Shown: positions 17,068 to 27,400 of the stretch, in pieces | Layout of the letters: each line of letters opens with the position of its first letter | Numbering within the stretch: position 1 is the first letter of the stretch | DNA from: Verrucomicrobiota bacterium | GTDB taxonomy: Bacteria; Verrucomicrobiota; Verrucomicrobiia; Verrucomicrobiales; DEV007 | Assembly: GCA_018970725.1 (NCBI GenBank) | Contig: JAGWVU010000018.1 | Coordinates: 29,757-93,756, forward strand | Length of the DNA stretch: 64,000 nt | Direction of reading: 5' to 3' | Made by a program: the position numbers and the translations under genes | The notes under the pieces: generated by a model | The model's database searches: none | What the model was told of the DNA's origin: nothing | The model's input: the letters and a program-made list of their open reading frames with translations, nothing else

Positions 17068-18399
17068 ATGACCTTTCTCCACCGGACGCGCCCGATTTCC
17101 CGGCGCACCCTCCTGCGCGGCGCGGGGGTGTCGCTCTCGCTGCCCCTTTTGGAAGCCATGGGACCGTTGTCCGCGGCATCCGCGCCGGCTCCGGCCTGTC
17201 TCGGATTCGTCTATCTGCCGAACGGGGTGGTGATGGACGGTTGGCGGCCGCTCAACGGGGGAAGTTCCTTCGATCCGGGGGACACGCTCGCCCCGCTCCA
17301 CCCGTTCCGGGAATCGTTGCAGGTTTTCGGCGGGCTCGATCATCGCCGGGCGGAGGCGAATGGTGACGGCGGAGGCGACCATGCCCGGGCCAACGCCACC
17401 TTCCTGACGGGCTGCCAAGCCAAAAAAACCGCGGGCAACGACATCGAGGTCGGGGTCAGTGTCGACCAGATTGCGGCGGCCCGCGTCCGGGGGAGCACCC
17501 CGCTGGATTCCCTGGAACTGGGCTGTGATCCGAGCCGCAAGGCGGGGCGCTGCGATTCCGGCTACAGCTGCGCTTACCAGTTCAACTTCGCCTGGAGAAC
17601 CCCTTCGCTGCCGCTCCCTCCGGAAGTGGACCCGAGGGTGGTCTTTGAAAAGTTGTTCGGCGGCGGCGTGCTCGGTGAGGACCCGGCAGCCCGGCGGCAA
17701 CGGATGGTTTCCCACCAGAGCCTCCTCGATTTCGTGGCAGCGGAGGCCCGGGACCTGCAGGCCAGGCTCGGGGCCGAGGACCGGGGCAAGCTGGACGAAT
17801 ACCTGAGCGGTGTCCGCGAATTGGAACGGAAGATCGAAAACGCGGAGCGCTTCACGCGGAGTCTTCCGGAGGCCGGGGCTCCCACCGGAATCCCGGAGTC
17901 TTACCAGGCCCACATCCGCATCATGTATGACCTCATGGTGCTGGCTTTCCAGACAGGCTCGACGCGCATCGCGACCTTCCTTGTGGCGCACGATGGCAGC
18001 AACCGGAGTTTCCCCGAGGCCGGGGTCGCGGATGGGCACCACTATCTTTCCCACCATGGGAACGATCTGGCCAAGATCGAGAAACTGCGCAAGATCGACC
18101 GCTTTTACGTGGAGCAGTTCGCTTATTTCCTCGGCAGGCTCCAAGGGGTCAGGGAGGGGGCGGGCTCGTTGCTGGACCGGGTCATGATTGTTTTTGGAGG
18201 GGGGCACAGTGACGGGAACTTGCACAGCCACACGGATTTACCGGTGGTTCTGGCAGGACGGGGCGGGGGGCTGAATGCCGGGCGTCACGTCCATCACCGG
18301 GGCAAGCCGATGACAAATCTATATGTTTCCTTGCTCGACCGGTTTGGGGCCAAGGTGGATCGGGTGGGAGATAGCACCGGTCCGCTTGGCGATGTGTGA
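17068..18399 (+). CDS. exported DUF1552 protein
   Basis: The 443-residue product begins with a twin-arginine-like signal (ISRRTLLRGAGVSLSLPLLEAM at about residues 10-31, with RR at 12-13) and continues as a DUF1552 protein. Family-like segments include FVYLPNGVVMDGWRP, LDHRRAEANGDGG, HARANATFLTG and the C-terminal GGGHSDGNLHSHTDLPVVLAG. DUF1552 genes are common in Planctomycetes and Verrucomicrobia, usually beside a large DUF1587/1592 cytochrome-type gene, which is missing here. The ATG at 17068 places the signal at the N-terminus. Biochemical function is unknown. Confidence 0.85.
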   Translation: MTFLHRTRPISRRTLLRGAGVSLSLPLLEAMGPLSAASAPAPACLGFVYLPNGVVMDGWRPLNGGSSFDPGDTLAPLHPFRESLQVFGGLDHRRAEANGDGGGDHARANATFLTGCQAKKTAGNDIEVGVSVDQIAAARVRGSTPLDSLELGCDPSRKAGRCDSGYSCAYQFNFAWRTPSLPLPPEVDPRVVFEKLFGGGVLGEDPAARRQRMVSHQSLLDFVAAEARDLQARLGAEDRGKLDEYLSGVRELERKIENAERFTRSLPEAGAPTGIPESYQAHIRIMYDLMVLAFQTGSTRIATFLVAHDGSNRSFPEAGVADGHHYLSHHGNDLAKIEKLRKIDRFYVEQFAYFLGRLQGVREGAGSLLDRVMIVFGGGHSDGNLHSHTDLPVVLAGRGGGLNAGRHVHHRGKPMTNLYVSLLDRFGAKVDRVGDSTGPLGDV

Positions 18400-18902
18400 G
18401 GTCTTTCCTGGCGCCATTCCATGATGTGGTGGCAGGCTCCCTCACCCGCGTCCCGGAAACCGGAGTCGAGGTAGAGCTTGCGGGCCGGGTTGTTGCGCAG
18501 GACCCAGAGACGCAACGGCAATCCGTCCGCCCCGGCTTCGGCCAAGGCGCAACGGAGAAGCAGTCGGCCCAGTCCCCGGCCCCGTTCCGACTCCCGGACA
18601 TGGAGTTCCGCCAGGAAGAGGTGGTCACCCCGCGGCTGGATCTGGTAAAACGCGACGATCCAGCCGGCCGCTTCAAGGACCCGGACCCCGGAGGGGCGGA
18701 AGCGATCGGCGAAATCGCGGGAATCCCACGGGTAATAGACCTCCGCCAGGGGACGGAGACCGGCTTCCTGGAGCAGGGTGAGGGCCGTGAGGTCGGAGCT
18801 CAGGGCCGGGCGGAGCCGCAAGGAAGGACGACTCAAGCGATCCCGCCAACGCGGCCAGGGGACCACGGTGGCGGGAGTGGATTGTCGGGGAAGGGCGGGC
18901 AT
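18294..18902 (-). CDS. GNAT-family N-acetyltransferase
   Basis: The 202-residue product has the acetyl-CoA loop of GNAT enzymes (LHVRESERGRGLGRLLL, about residues 117-133) and the later strand-helix LRNNPARKLYLDSGFRD. The substrate cannot be told. The last 35 residues, read from 18399 down to 18294, are antisense to the end of the DUF1552 gene, so the two convergent genes overlap by 106 bases. The acetyltransferase domain itself ends before the overlap, so the tail may be non-essential. Confidence 0.82.
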   Translation of the reverse strand: MPALPRQSTPATVVPWPRWRDRLSRPSLRLRPALSSDLTALTLLQEAGLRPLAEVYYPWDSRDFADRFRPSGVRVLEAAGWIVAFYQIQPRGDHLFLAELHVRESERGRGLGRLLLRCALAEAGADGLPLRLWVLRNNPARKLYLDSGFRDAGEGACHHIMEWRQERPHTSPSGPVLSPTRSTLAPNRSSKETYRFVIGLPR

Positions 18903-18939
18903 GGCGTCCCCGGGAACAACCGGTCGGCCGAGGCCGTGA

Positions 18940-19551
18940 TCACTTGTCCAGAATGCCGTTCCACTCTTTCAAGCGCTTTTCCTTGGCGCTGAAGAGGGCA
19001 TCGGTGGAATCGAGGATTTCGATTTTGGTGATGGTATCCCCCGCCTTGATGGCGTCGACCACGTCCTGGCCCTTGGTGACCTTGCCGAAGACGGCGTGTT
19101 TGCCGTCCAACCACGGGGTGGGGACATGGGTGACGAAGAACTGGCTTCCATTGGTGTTGGGGCCGGCGTTGGCCATGGAAAAGATGCCGGGGACGTCGTG
19201 CTTGAGGGAGAGATCGATCTCGTCCTCGAATTTGTAGCCCGGGCCGCCGCGCCCCGTTCCGGTCGGGTCCCCGCCCTGGATCATGAAGTCCGGGATGACG
19301 CGGTGGAACTGGATGCCGTTGTAGTAACCGCGCGAGGCGAGGTTGAGGAAATTGGCGCAGGTGAGGGGCACTTTGCTGGCGAAGAGCGTTCCCTCGATGT
19401 CGCCCCGGGAAGTTTTCAAGATGATGCGGATGTCAGACACGGAAGTTTCCTTTACGGGTGGTTGGTTGGGTTTGGGTTCCTCAGCCTGAAGCCCCGGGGC
19501 CGGAAGCCAGAACGAGGAAAGCAGGAGGAGAGAGTTGAAAGAGATTTTCAT
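18940..19551 (-). CDS. exported peptidyl-prolyl cis-trans isomerase, cyclophilin type
   Basis: Cyclophilins speed proline isomerisation during protein folding. The 203-residue product has a signal peptide (about residues 1-23, cleavage near LQAEE) and then the single cyclophilin domain with [54 protein letters not shown]. The active-site Arg in FHRVI is present. The start at 19551 is chosen because it begins the signal peptide. It is divergent from surE. A periplasmic location is likely. Confidence 0.92.
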   Translation of the reverse strand: MKISFNSLLLLSSFWLPAPGLQAEEPKPNQPPVKETSVSDIRIILKTSRGDIEGTLFASKVPLTCANFLNLASRGYYNGIQFHRVIPDFMIQGGDPTGTGRGGPGYKFEDEIDLSLKHDVPGIFSMANAGPNTNGSQFFVTHVPTPWLDGKHAVFGKVTKGQDVVDAIKAGDTITKIEILDSTDALFSAKEKRLKEWNGILDK

Positions 19552-19637
19552 GGAGTTGAATGGTTCGGATGCAAACGGTTTCAGACACTCAAGCCGATGT
19601 TTGACCACCCTATGAACTCTTCGACTCCGCGCAAGAA

Positions 19638-20336
19638 GTGATTATTTTGCTTTGCAATGATGATGGCATCGAGGCCGAGGGGCTGGCGGCGTTGCGTCGC
19701 GCGGCCGGGCTGGCTTTCCCCGGGGCCCGGTTGGTCACGGTGGCTCCTGCGGGGGCGATGTCGATGGTCGGGCACCGGGTCACGACCCACGAACCTTTGG
19801 CGGTGCGTTGCCACGGCCCGGGGGAGTGGTCGGTGGAAGGAACGCCGGCCGACTGTGTCCGGGTGGCCCTGGCCCACATCCTCCGGGAAGGTCGGCCGGA
19901 TTGGGTGCTCTCCGGGATCAACCATGGCGGCAACCTGGGCCAGGACATTTACATTTCCGGCACCGTGGCAGCGGCGCGCGAGGCGGCCTACCACGGCATT
20001 CCCGCCGTCGCGTTTTCCCACTACCTGAAGCGCGACCTGGCGGTTTGCTGGGAGCGGGCCGGAGACTGGGTGACCTCCGTGCTGGAGCGGCTGGGCGGTG
20101 AAGGGTGTCCCGCCGGGGAGCTTTGGAACGTCAACCTGCCCCATCTGGAATCCGGTGCCGGCCTTCCGCCGGTGCTTGACGCCCCTCCCGAGATCGCTCC
20201 GTTGCCGGTCGCTTTCCAAGAGGGACCGCGGGGCTTGTATTACAGCGGCATTTACACCGATCGTCCGCGCGCCGCCGGTTCGGACGTGGATGTCTGTTTC
20301 CAGGGGAACATCAGCCGCTCCCGGTTGCGGATTTGA
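19638..20336 (+). CDS. surE: 5'/3'-nucleotidase SurE
   Basis: SurE is a metal-dependent phosphatase of nucleoside monophosphates linked to stationary-phase survival. The 232-residue product shows the N-terminal NDDG metal site, and [25 protein letters not shown] split over the phosphate-binding region, as in the family. The GTG at 19638 puts the N-terminus ([10 protein letters not shown]) where family members begin. It is four bases upstream of the DNA glycosylase gene, so the two are probably co-transcribed. Confidence 0.94.
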   Translation: MIILLCNDDGIEAEGLAALRRAAGLAFPGARLVTVAPAGAMSMVGHRVTTHEPLAVRCHGPGEWSVEGTPADCVRVALAHILREGRPDWVLSGINHGGNLGQDIYISGTVAAAREAAYHGIPAVAFSHYLKRDLAVCWERAGDWVTSVLERLGGEGCPAGELWNVNLPHLESGAGLPPVLDAPPEIAPLPVAFQEGPRGLYYSGIYTDRPRAAGSDVDVCFQGNISRSRLRI

Positions 20337-20340
20337 AGCG

Positions 20341-21195
20341 ATGGCCGCCGACCTTCCCGCCCCCAACTTCGATCTCGCGGCCACGCTCAATTCCGGGCAG
20401 GCGTTTCACTGGGAGGATCTCGGGGAGGAGGGGTTTGCCGGTTGCATCGGGGAGCAGCCGGTCGGGTTGCGGCAGAACGGGGAGCGGATCGTGGTGCGGC
20501 CAGCCGGCGCCCGGGAGATCGCCCGGCGCTACCTCAGGCTGGACGAGGACCATGGGGCGGTGCTGGCCGGTTTTCCGAAGGGGGACGCCGTTCTGGCCGA
20601 GGCGGTGGCCTATTGCCCGGGCTTGCGCATCCTGCGGCAGCCGCTTTGGGAGTGTCTCGCCACCTTTCTCACCTCCTCGATGAAGCAGGTGGCGCACATC
20701 CGTCAGATCTCCCTGCGGTGCCGCGGCGAGCTGGGCCGGTCCCGGCGGTTGGGTTCTCTAGCCCTAGGGGCCTTTCCCCCGCCCGCGGCGGTTGCCTCCG
20801 CCGGGGAAAAGCGGCTCCGCGAATTCGGGCTCGGCTACCGGGCCGGCTTCGTGCACCGGGCGGCGGTGCGGCTCGCGGGAGGGGAGGTGCGGTTGGAGGA
20901 GGGCGAAGCACTGGACGACGCCGAGTTGCTCGAATTCCTCCTCTCCTTCGACGGGGTGGGGGAGAAGATCGCGAATTGTGTGCGGTTGTTCGCCTATGGC
21001 CGGTTGTCGGCCTTCCCGGTGGACGTCTGGATCGAGCGGGTGCTGCGGGAACGATATTTCGGGGGCGCGGAGATCGGGCGCAAGGATTTGCTGGAATTCG
21101 TCGGGAGGCACTTTGGTGATTATGGCGGGTATGCTCAACAATACCTCTTTCACCATGCCCGCACATCGCGGGGCAATTCCCGCTCGCGACCCTGA
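20341..21195 (+). CDS. ogg: 8-oxoguanine DNA glycosylase, OGG1 type
   Basis: The enzyme removes oxidised guanine from DNA. The 284-residue product has the N-terminal OGG domain motif LNSGQAFHW and, near residues 215-245, the helix-hairpin-helix signature FDGVGEKIANCV followed by AFPVDVWIERVL. The Lys in GEKIANC and the Asp in PVDVW match the catalytic pair of OGG1. Length and domain order are those of bacterial OGG1 homologues (AlkA-fold with OGG_N). The ATG at 20341 follows the surE stop by four bases. Confidence 0.9.
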   Translation: MAADLPAPNFDLAATLNSGQAFHWEDLGEEGFAGCIGEQPVGLRQNGERIVVRPAGAREIARRYLRLDEDHGAVLAGFPKGDAVLAEAVAYCPGLRILRQPLWECLATFLTSSMKQVAHIRQISLRCRGELGRSRRLGSLALGAFPPPAAVASAGEKRLREFGLGYRAGFVHRAAVRLAGGEVRLEEGEALDDAELLEFLLSFDGVGEKIANCVRLFAYGRLSAFPVDVWIERVLRERYFGGAEIGRKDLLEFVGRHFGDYGGYAQQYLFHHARTSRGNSRSRP

Positions 21196-21224
21196 CAATC
21201 CCTGTGTATGATGCGCCATCAGGC

Positions 21225-22574
21225 ATGACCCGGGCCGAGCCACTTCCTTTGCGTTTTTCCCGTGAATCCGTGATGAATGTCACGGCGGTGGCGGTGTCGG
21301 TCGCCGTGAACGGCCTGTTGCTCCTGTTGCTCGGTTCCTGGTCGTTACTCCAGGCGAGGCAACGGCTCAAGGTTCCCCCCGCGGCGCAGGAGGAGATGGT
21401 GGTCAGCTTGGAAGAAATTCTCCCGCAGCTGGTGCCGGAGCCCGTTCCGGTTCCCGCGCCGGCGGCCAAGCAGGTGTTCGTGGAGACCTTTTCGGACCAA
21501 CGGACGGACGCGGCTCCCTTGCGCGCACCGTTTGAGTCTGACAAAAACACGCGGGGCGCCACGGAGAAGGTTGCGGCGACGCCCGGCGAAGCCCCGGTGC
21601 CGACCCAGGAAGGATTGGACAAGGTCAAGGGGATCTCGATGCGGGATCACAACTTCACCGATGGCCCGGATGGGGAGATTCCGCGTTCGGCTCCGGTGAG
21701 GCCGGGTTTGCCGGTCCCGGCGGCGGCGCCGCGGCCGATGGAGGAGACCGCGCCGCGGCAGGAAGCTGATCAGGCGATTCCGAAGGAGGTGGTGGAGCGT
21801 CCGCTGAAAACTTCTCCCACCGAGATGCAAGCGGTGGTCAACCCGTCCGACGGGAAAGTGGAGAAGGCCGAGAACGTCCGGCCGGAGGTTGCCTCCGGGC
21901 CCGCGGGCGGGGTGGAGCAGCGGATGGAGCTGGCCAAGGTCGATCTTCCGGGCAGGGTCCGGGATATGAATCAGGAACTCGACGAGACCGCGCCCAAGTC
22001 GCGCCCCGAAGATGCGATGCCGGAGAAGGCGCCGGTCCTTTCCGATCCCTTCGTGCCGATGTTGCAATCGCCGCGGGTCCGTCCCAGCGCCGAGGTCGCT
22101 CCCCGGAAGCCGGCGACTCCCTCCCCAAGCCCGGCCCTGGTGGCACCGCAAGGTGGCGCGCCCCGGCCGTTGACCAACGGATCGGCGGACATGGCGGCGT
22201 TCAGTCCGGCCCGCAAATTGAACACGATGAAGGGTTCGCTCAGCAACATCGGAAAAAACGCGGTCGATGCGGAGGCGACACCGGTCGGCGTTTACAAGGC
22301 GGCGGTGAGCCGGGCCGTGGAACGACGGTGGCATGCCTTGCGGCTGCAGAACGGCAGTTTCGTCAGCTACGGCAGTCTCAAGATCCGCTTTCTCGTCAAC
22401 TCCCGCGGTCGTGTCAGCGGGATCCGGGTGCTTCATCAGGATGCTGGGGCGGTTCTGACGGATTTCAGCATCGCTGCGATCGCTTCCGCCGCGATCCCGC
22501 CCATGCCGGAAGAGGTGGCCGAGGCATTCGGTGATGAACCGCTCGAGGTGAACTACGACATCCTCATTTACTGA
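21225..22574 (+). CDS. TonB-like energy-transducing protein
   Basis: The 449-residue product has an N-terminal hydrophobic anchor (about residues 22-42), a long Pro/Glu/Lys-rich periplasmic spacer, and a C-terminal TonB-type domain from about residue 350 with LKIRFLVNSRGRVSGIRVLHQDAG. This architecture carries energy from ExbB/ExbD to outer-membrane transporters. The spacer is unusually long. The ATG at 21225 is preferred to the GTG at 21204. exbB and exbD follow directly, which supports the assignment; a TolA-like role is the alternative. Confidence 0.8.
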   Translation: MTRAEPLPLRFSRESVMNVTAVAVSVAVNGLLLLLLGSWSLLQARQRLKVPPAAQEEMVVSLEEILPQLVPEPVPVPAPAAKQVFVETFSDQRTDAAPLRAPFESDKNTRGATEKVAATPGEAPVPTQEGLDKVKGISMRDHNFTDGPDGEIPRSAPVRPGLPVPAAAPRPMEETAPRQEADQAIPKEVVERPLKTSPTEMQAVVNPSDGKVEKAENVRPEVASGPAGGVEQRMELAKVDLPGRVRDMNQELDETAPKSRPEDAMPEKAPVLSDPFVPMLQSPRVRPSAEVAPRKPATPSPSPALVAPQGGAPRPLTNGSADMAAFSPARKLNTMKGSLSNIGKNAVDAEATPVGVYKAAVSRAVERRWHALRLQNGSFVSYGSLKIRFLVNSRGRVSGIRVLHQDAGAVLTDFSIAAIASAAIPPMPEEVAEAFGDEPLEVNYDILIY

Positions 22575-22590
22575 ATCAGCCGATCCCGCC

Positions 22591-23316
22591 GTGAACGAAA
22601 CGAATCTTGCGGCTCCCGAGGGAGCCATCGACCATGGAGTGAATTTTCTGACGGAGGGCGGGGTCTTTATGATCCCGATCGTGCTCTGTTCGCTGGTCGC
22701 CGTGACCATCATCGTGCAGCGCCTGCTCTTCCTGCGCCGTCCCCTGCTCATCCCCCATCGGTTGGAAGCGGTTTTGCGCCGATTGCAGGCCGGGCCGGAT
22801 CCGGAAGGCCTCGCCACCCTGGCCGCGCTCGCCGCGGTGGATCCTTCTCCGCTCGGACGGATTCTCGACGCCGCGTTCCAACGGCGTGATTTCGGCCGGG
22901 ACGGGCTTCAGATCGGCGTCGAGGCGGTGGCCCGCGAGGAAGTCGGGAAGATGCAGAGCGGGTTGGCCATCCTCGAGGTGATCATCACGATCGCCCCCCT
23001 GATCGGTCTGCTCGGCACCTTGTCCGGCCTCATCGCCGTCTTCGGCGGCCTCGGCTCCTCCAACGGTTTGCAAGGGCCGGACCCGACCGTGATCGCCGCC
23101 GGGATTTCCGAGGCTCTCTTCACGACCGTTGGCGGGCTGGTGGTCGCCGTCCCGGTCGTCATTGCCCACAGCTGGCTGAACCGTCATATCGAGCGGATTG
23201 CCTCCAGGCTGGAAGTTCTCGCGTCGATCGTCTTTGCCGCCCTTCAGGCCGAACGCCATCCACCGGGGGGCGCCCCGTTTGCCGCGGCGGCTTCCTCCAG
23301 TCCCCGTCACCCGTGA
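22591..23316 (+). CDS. exbB: MotA/TolQ/ExbB proton channel protein
   Basis: ExbB and ExbD form the inner-membrane proton channel that powers TonB. The 241-residue product starts at a GTG and has three hydrophobic segments: about residues 25-48, and the pair around ILEVIITIAPLIGLLGTLSGLIAVF and AGISEALFTTVGGLVVAVPVVI, which carry the conserved polar residues of the family. Its end overlaps the exbD start by four bases, suggesting coupled synthesis. TolQ is the alternative name for the same fold. Confidence 0.9.
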   Translation: MNETNLAAPEGAIDHGVNFLTEGGVFMIPIVLCSLVAVTIIVQRLLFLRRPLLIPHRLEAVLRRLQAGPDPEGLATLAALAAVDPSPLGRILDAAFQRRDFGRDGLQIGVEAVAREEVGKMQSGLAILEVIITIAPLIGLLGTLSGLIAVFGGLGSSNGLQGPDPTVIAAGISEALFTTVGGLVVAVPVVIAHSWLNRHIERIASRLEVLASIVFAALQAERHPPGGAPFAAAASSSPRHP

Positions 23317-23741
23317 AGTTTTACACCAAACGCCGCACGGCCCCGGTGGTGACGGTCATCTCGCTGATCGACATCCTCACCATTCTGTTGATCTTTTTCA
23401 TTGTCACCATGAAGTTTCCGGAGGACCGGGCCTCGCTCAAGATCGATTTGCCGAAGTCCAGCGGTCGCGAGGGATCGGCGATCGTGGACAACCGCCTCAC
23501 CATCGCGGTCGGGCCGGACACGCGGGTGTTTGTCGGCGAAAAGGAAGTTCCCCTGGACCAGTTGGGAACGATGCTCAAGGGGATCCGGGCGGAAACCCCG
23601 GCGGTGAAGTTTGAATTGAAAGCGGACGAAAAACTTCCGCTGGGCGTCTTGGTGGGGTTGTGGGATGCGTTCAACGAGGCCGGAGTGGCCATCAAGGACG
23701 TGCCCGCACGGATTCTGTTGCAGAAAGGTGCCGCGCCGTAG
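23313..23741 (+). CDS. exbD: ExbD/TolR biopolymer transport protein
   Basis: The 142-residue product has the single N-terminal membrane helix preceded and entered by VTVISLIDILTILLIFFIV, where the Asp of SLIDIL is the conserved proton-carrying residue. A small periplasmic domain follows. Start is the GTG at 23313, overlapping exbB. It ends 17 bases before def. Together with the TonB-like and ExbB genes it makes a complete energy-coupling set. Confidence 0.9.
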   Translation: MKFYTKRRTAPVVTVISLIDILTILLIFFIVTMKFPEDRASLKIDLPKSSGREGSAIVDNRLTIAVGPDTRVFVGEKEVPLDQLGTMLKGIRAETPAVKFELKADEKLPLGVLVGLWDAFNEAGVAIKDVPARILLQKGAAP

Positions 23742-23758
23742 AGGGTGACCGCTGAGCG

Positions 23759-24316
23759 ATGGTCAGAAAAATTGTCATTTACGGGCACCCGGTGCTCCGT
23801 CAGAAAGGGGCCCGGATCGATGCCGTGACACCGGAGATCGAGGCCTTGGCCCAGGACATGATTGAAACGATGATTGCCGCCGAAGGCGTGGGTTTGGCGG
23901 CGCAACAAGTGGGCGAAGCGCTGCAGATCGCGGTCGTCGATGTCTCCGGAGCCGCGGAACCAGGAACTTACCTCCGGGTCAACGGGATCGAACGCAAACT
24001 GGAGGAGATCATGCCCCTGGTCTTTCTCAATCCGGTCGTTGTTCCCGACGGACCGCGGGAAAGCGAAACCGAGGGCTGCCTGTCTTTCCCGGACATCCGG
24101 GCCGAGATCAGCCGTCCCGGGGCGGTCCGGGCGACCGTGTCCACGTTGGCGGGGGAGACGCTGGTGATTGAGACGGACGGCTTGTTTGCCCGGGCGATCC
24201 AGCACGAGGTGGATCATTTGAACGGAATTCTCTTCATCGACCGGATGAGTGCGGCCCGGAAGGTGGCGTTGCGGAAAACCCTGAAGTGGTTGCAGCGGGA
24301 GGGGGGCGGGGCCTGA
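23759..24316 (+). CDS. def: peptide deformylase
   Basis: Def removes the formyl group from new N-terminal methionines. The 185-residue product has all three family motifs: GVGLAAQQVG, EGCLSFP (metal Cys) and QHEVDHLNG (two metal His and catalytic Glu). Length is normal. It lies 17 bases after exbD and may share its transcript, ending at a hairpin. Confidence 0.96.
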   Translation: MVRKIVIYGHPVLRQKGARIDAVTPEIEALAQDMIETMIAAEGVGLAAQQVGEALQIAVVDVSGAAEPGTYLRVNGIERKLEEIMPLVFLNPVVVPDGPRESETEGCLSFPDIRAEISRPGAVRATVSTLAGETLVIETDGLFARAIQHEVDHLNGILFIDRMSAARKVALRKTLKWLQREGGGA

Positions 24317-24319
24317 GGG

Positions 24320-24345
24320 GAGCGGAAAAATGATGGGCTCCGCTC
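24320..24345 (+). terminator. hairpin after def
   Basis: GAGCGGA at 24320-24326 pairs with TCCGCTC at 24339-24345 with a 12-base loop, four bases after the def stop, and is followed by AGAATTTTCTT. It may end the tonB-exbB-exbD-def transcript. Seven pairs and a broken T-run make it a modest candidate. Confidence 0.45.
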
Positions 24346-24477
24346 AGAATTTTCTTGTATTCACCATGTAAATTCAGGAGGATGTTCTCCGAAAGGCGGC
24401 CCGGTCCGGGTTTTCCGTGATCGGTCTCCGCCGCCCGAGATGAACCAAAGAACCCCGTTTGCCGTTTCCCTCCGTTC

Positions 24478-27400
24478 ATGAAAGCCTCGCCAACTTCCAA
24501 GCGTCCGCGCCGCACCCGCCGCGAGCAGGGCATCGCCCTAGTCACAGTCCTCGCGATCCTCACCCTGACCGCCGTTCTGGTGATGGCGTTTTTCACCATC
24601 TCGCGCAGTGAACTGGCCTCATCCACCGTGTATTCACGGGGAGTGGAGGCCTCGCATTTGTCGAAGTCGGCCATGGACATGGTGATCCACCAGATCCGCT
24701 CGGCCACGGACCGCAAGGGAACGGCGTGGGCGAGCCAGCCGGGAATGATCCGGACCTGGCAGGAGGAGAAAAGGCAGTGTTACAAATTGTATTCAGACGA
24801 GACCATGGTCGTCTCCGAGGACAAGGTCTTTGACGATTTCAAGGATCTGGCCGCGTGGCGCAACGACGTCCGGTTCGTGGATTTGAATGCGCCCGTGATC
24901 CGGACCTACGACACGCGGACGGAGTATTTTTATCCGATCATTGATCCGCGGGCCGCGATCGGGAACACCAAGGTGGAAGGCTTTGAGGTGAACTTTGGTG
25001 CCGTCGGGGCGAGCCCGGCGAGCCGGACATTGCCGATGCCGGTCAAATGGATTTACCAGTTGGAAGACGGAACGTTGGGGACCTTGGTGGGAAGTGGAAC
25101 CAAGGGACAGTTCCAGGCGATCGGCGGCGCGGCTGGAAGGAGACCGACGGCGGACAACCCGATCGTGGCCCGGTTCGCCTTTTGGGCGGATGACGAGACG
25201 GCCAAGTTGAATGTGAACACCGCGGCCGGCGGGGTGGCTTGGGACACGCCGCGTGCCGCCGGGGTATCAGACCGGGCTTACGGGATGTTCCAACCGGTGG
25301 CCAACGAGTTCCAACGGTATCCGGGACACCCGGCGACGACCTCGATGATGCACGTGCTCTTTCCGGGGGTGGCCCTGCCGAACAGTGATCGCTACGACCG
25401 TCAGAGCGCGGAAGCCTACTATGATTTGATTCCCCGGGTGCAACGCGGGGGAAGCATCGGGGGAGGATTCGCCGGGACGAACAACCGCTACGGGTTGATC
25501 CTGCCGATCCAGCCGGACGAGGACCGGTTGTATGCGACGATCGACGAATTCATCTTCCGCGCCCCGCAGGTCGGGCTTTCGGACGGGCGGACGGGAGTTT
25601 CCTTTGAACGCCAGCAACAACGGAAGGTGGGGCAGTGGCCCTTGCTGCGCCCGACGGATTTGGGGCGCCTTCAGTTTTTCCTCACGGCCACCAGCAAGGC
25701 GCCGGAGGTGACGATCTTCAACACGCCGCGGATTTCCGTATGGCCCTCCTATCACGGCGATCCGCAAAGAAACGATCACCTCCGTTACTTCACTTCCTAC
25801 GACCGGCGGTTGCGCTTCTGTGCCGAAGTCGGCAAGCGGGATGGGGCGGCCGGAAGCGATTCCCGGGCACCGAAAACCACGGATGGTCGTGAGCCTGCGA
25901 TGTATCACTTCCAGCGCAAGAACGCGGCGTCGAACACCGCGGATTACGCTGACATCCCGCGGAACCGGGAGTTGTATGCCTATCTCCAGAACATGATGTC
26001 CTCTCCCGTGCCGGGCATGGATACGAGCGACGGGGTCCGCAACTGGAACAGCTTCCGCAACAAGTATGGGGAGCGGAATGCGAATCAGATTATCACGGAA
26101 GTCTTTGATTACATCCGCTCGCTCAACCTGTTTGACGATCTGCTGATGAAGCAGCACGGCATCCAGCAGATCACCACGAGCCGTTTGCCGAGCGCGCCGG
26201 TGGCCATCAGCCGGAACTTCGCCAACAATGGATACTTCGGCTATTGGCCTCCCGGAGCGCCCAATGACGGGACCCACACCACCTTCACTCCGGGACGTCT
26301 CAGCGTGTATCAGGAGCCTGATCTCATCAACGGCCATGCCGGTTACGTGGGGGCGGACACCCATACCGGGCACGGTCAGGTGGCTCCGATCCAGATCACC
26401 CCGCCCGGCGGGGCCGTCACCAAGGGATTTGGGCGTTTTTTTAGTGTTCGGGAGGCCGGGATCGCCATTCTGGCCTGTGCCCAGGACAATGGACGTCCGG
26501 CGGGACTTTCCCGGATGGGGGTCGGTGTGACCAACCTCGGAAGCACCAATGAGGGTTGGGCCACCACCGGGGTGCGGGTGACTGGCGTTGCCGCAGGAAA
26601 TCGCGTGACTTCGGACGGCAGCAGGCCGACCTGGGACTACAGCAACGTGCCGCCACTCAGCCAAGTGACCAAGCCGCACGTCTACAATGTTTACAAGCTG
26701 AACCAGTTCACCAAGACGGGGACTTCCGGGACTCCGGAGCCGATCCAGTTAACGGATCTCGACAGTAACACCGTGCAGATTCCCTGCGATCCTCCCATGG
26801 GCGGTTTGCAGTTCTACACCTACGTCAGCAATGAGGCCAACTGGAACCGGACCTTGCAGGTGGACAAGCCGCTGACCGGCGGTGCCACCCAGGTCCAGGC
26901 CATCCTTCTGGTGTCCCTCTACTCTCCCAGCAAGGGCTGGACCCTGATCAATCCGGATTTCCGTTTCGAGATGGATGTGCAGCGGGACTTCGGGTTGAAC
27001 AGTCAGGGATTCGGATTCCCCATGGGCGCACAGATGCTCAAGACGCCCCATGCCGGGTTCCGCCGGATCTGGGGCGGGCGCGACAATGGCGGGATCCTTG
27101 AACCTCGGATGCTCACGATCGGGCACAGCCGGGTCAACAATCCGCGCCCGGATCGGATCGCTTACGCTTTGTTATCCCGATCGACCCCCGCCTTGCTCAA
27201 CCCCCTGAACACCGCGCCGCCGTTCGCCGCGTTCAACGCCGATGCCGCCAGTCCACCCGGAGCCGATCCGACGGAGGGCCCCCAGAGTTATGTCTATCCC
27301 TGGGTGAGCACGACCATGACCATCCCGGGAAGGGCCACCACGCCGGGGTCGTTTTCCAATCAGATCGCGACTTCCATGGCCTTGAACGGCGGGCGCCTCG

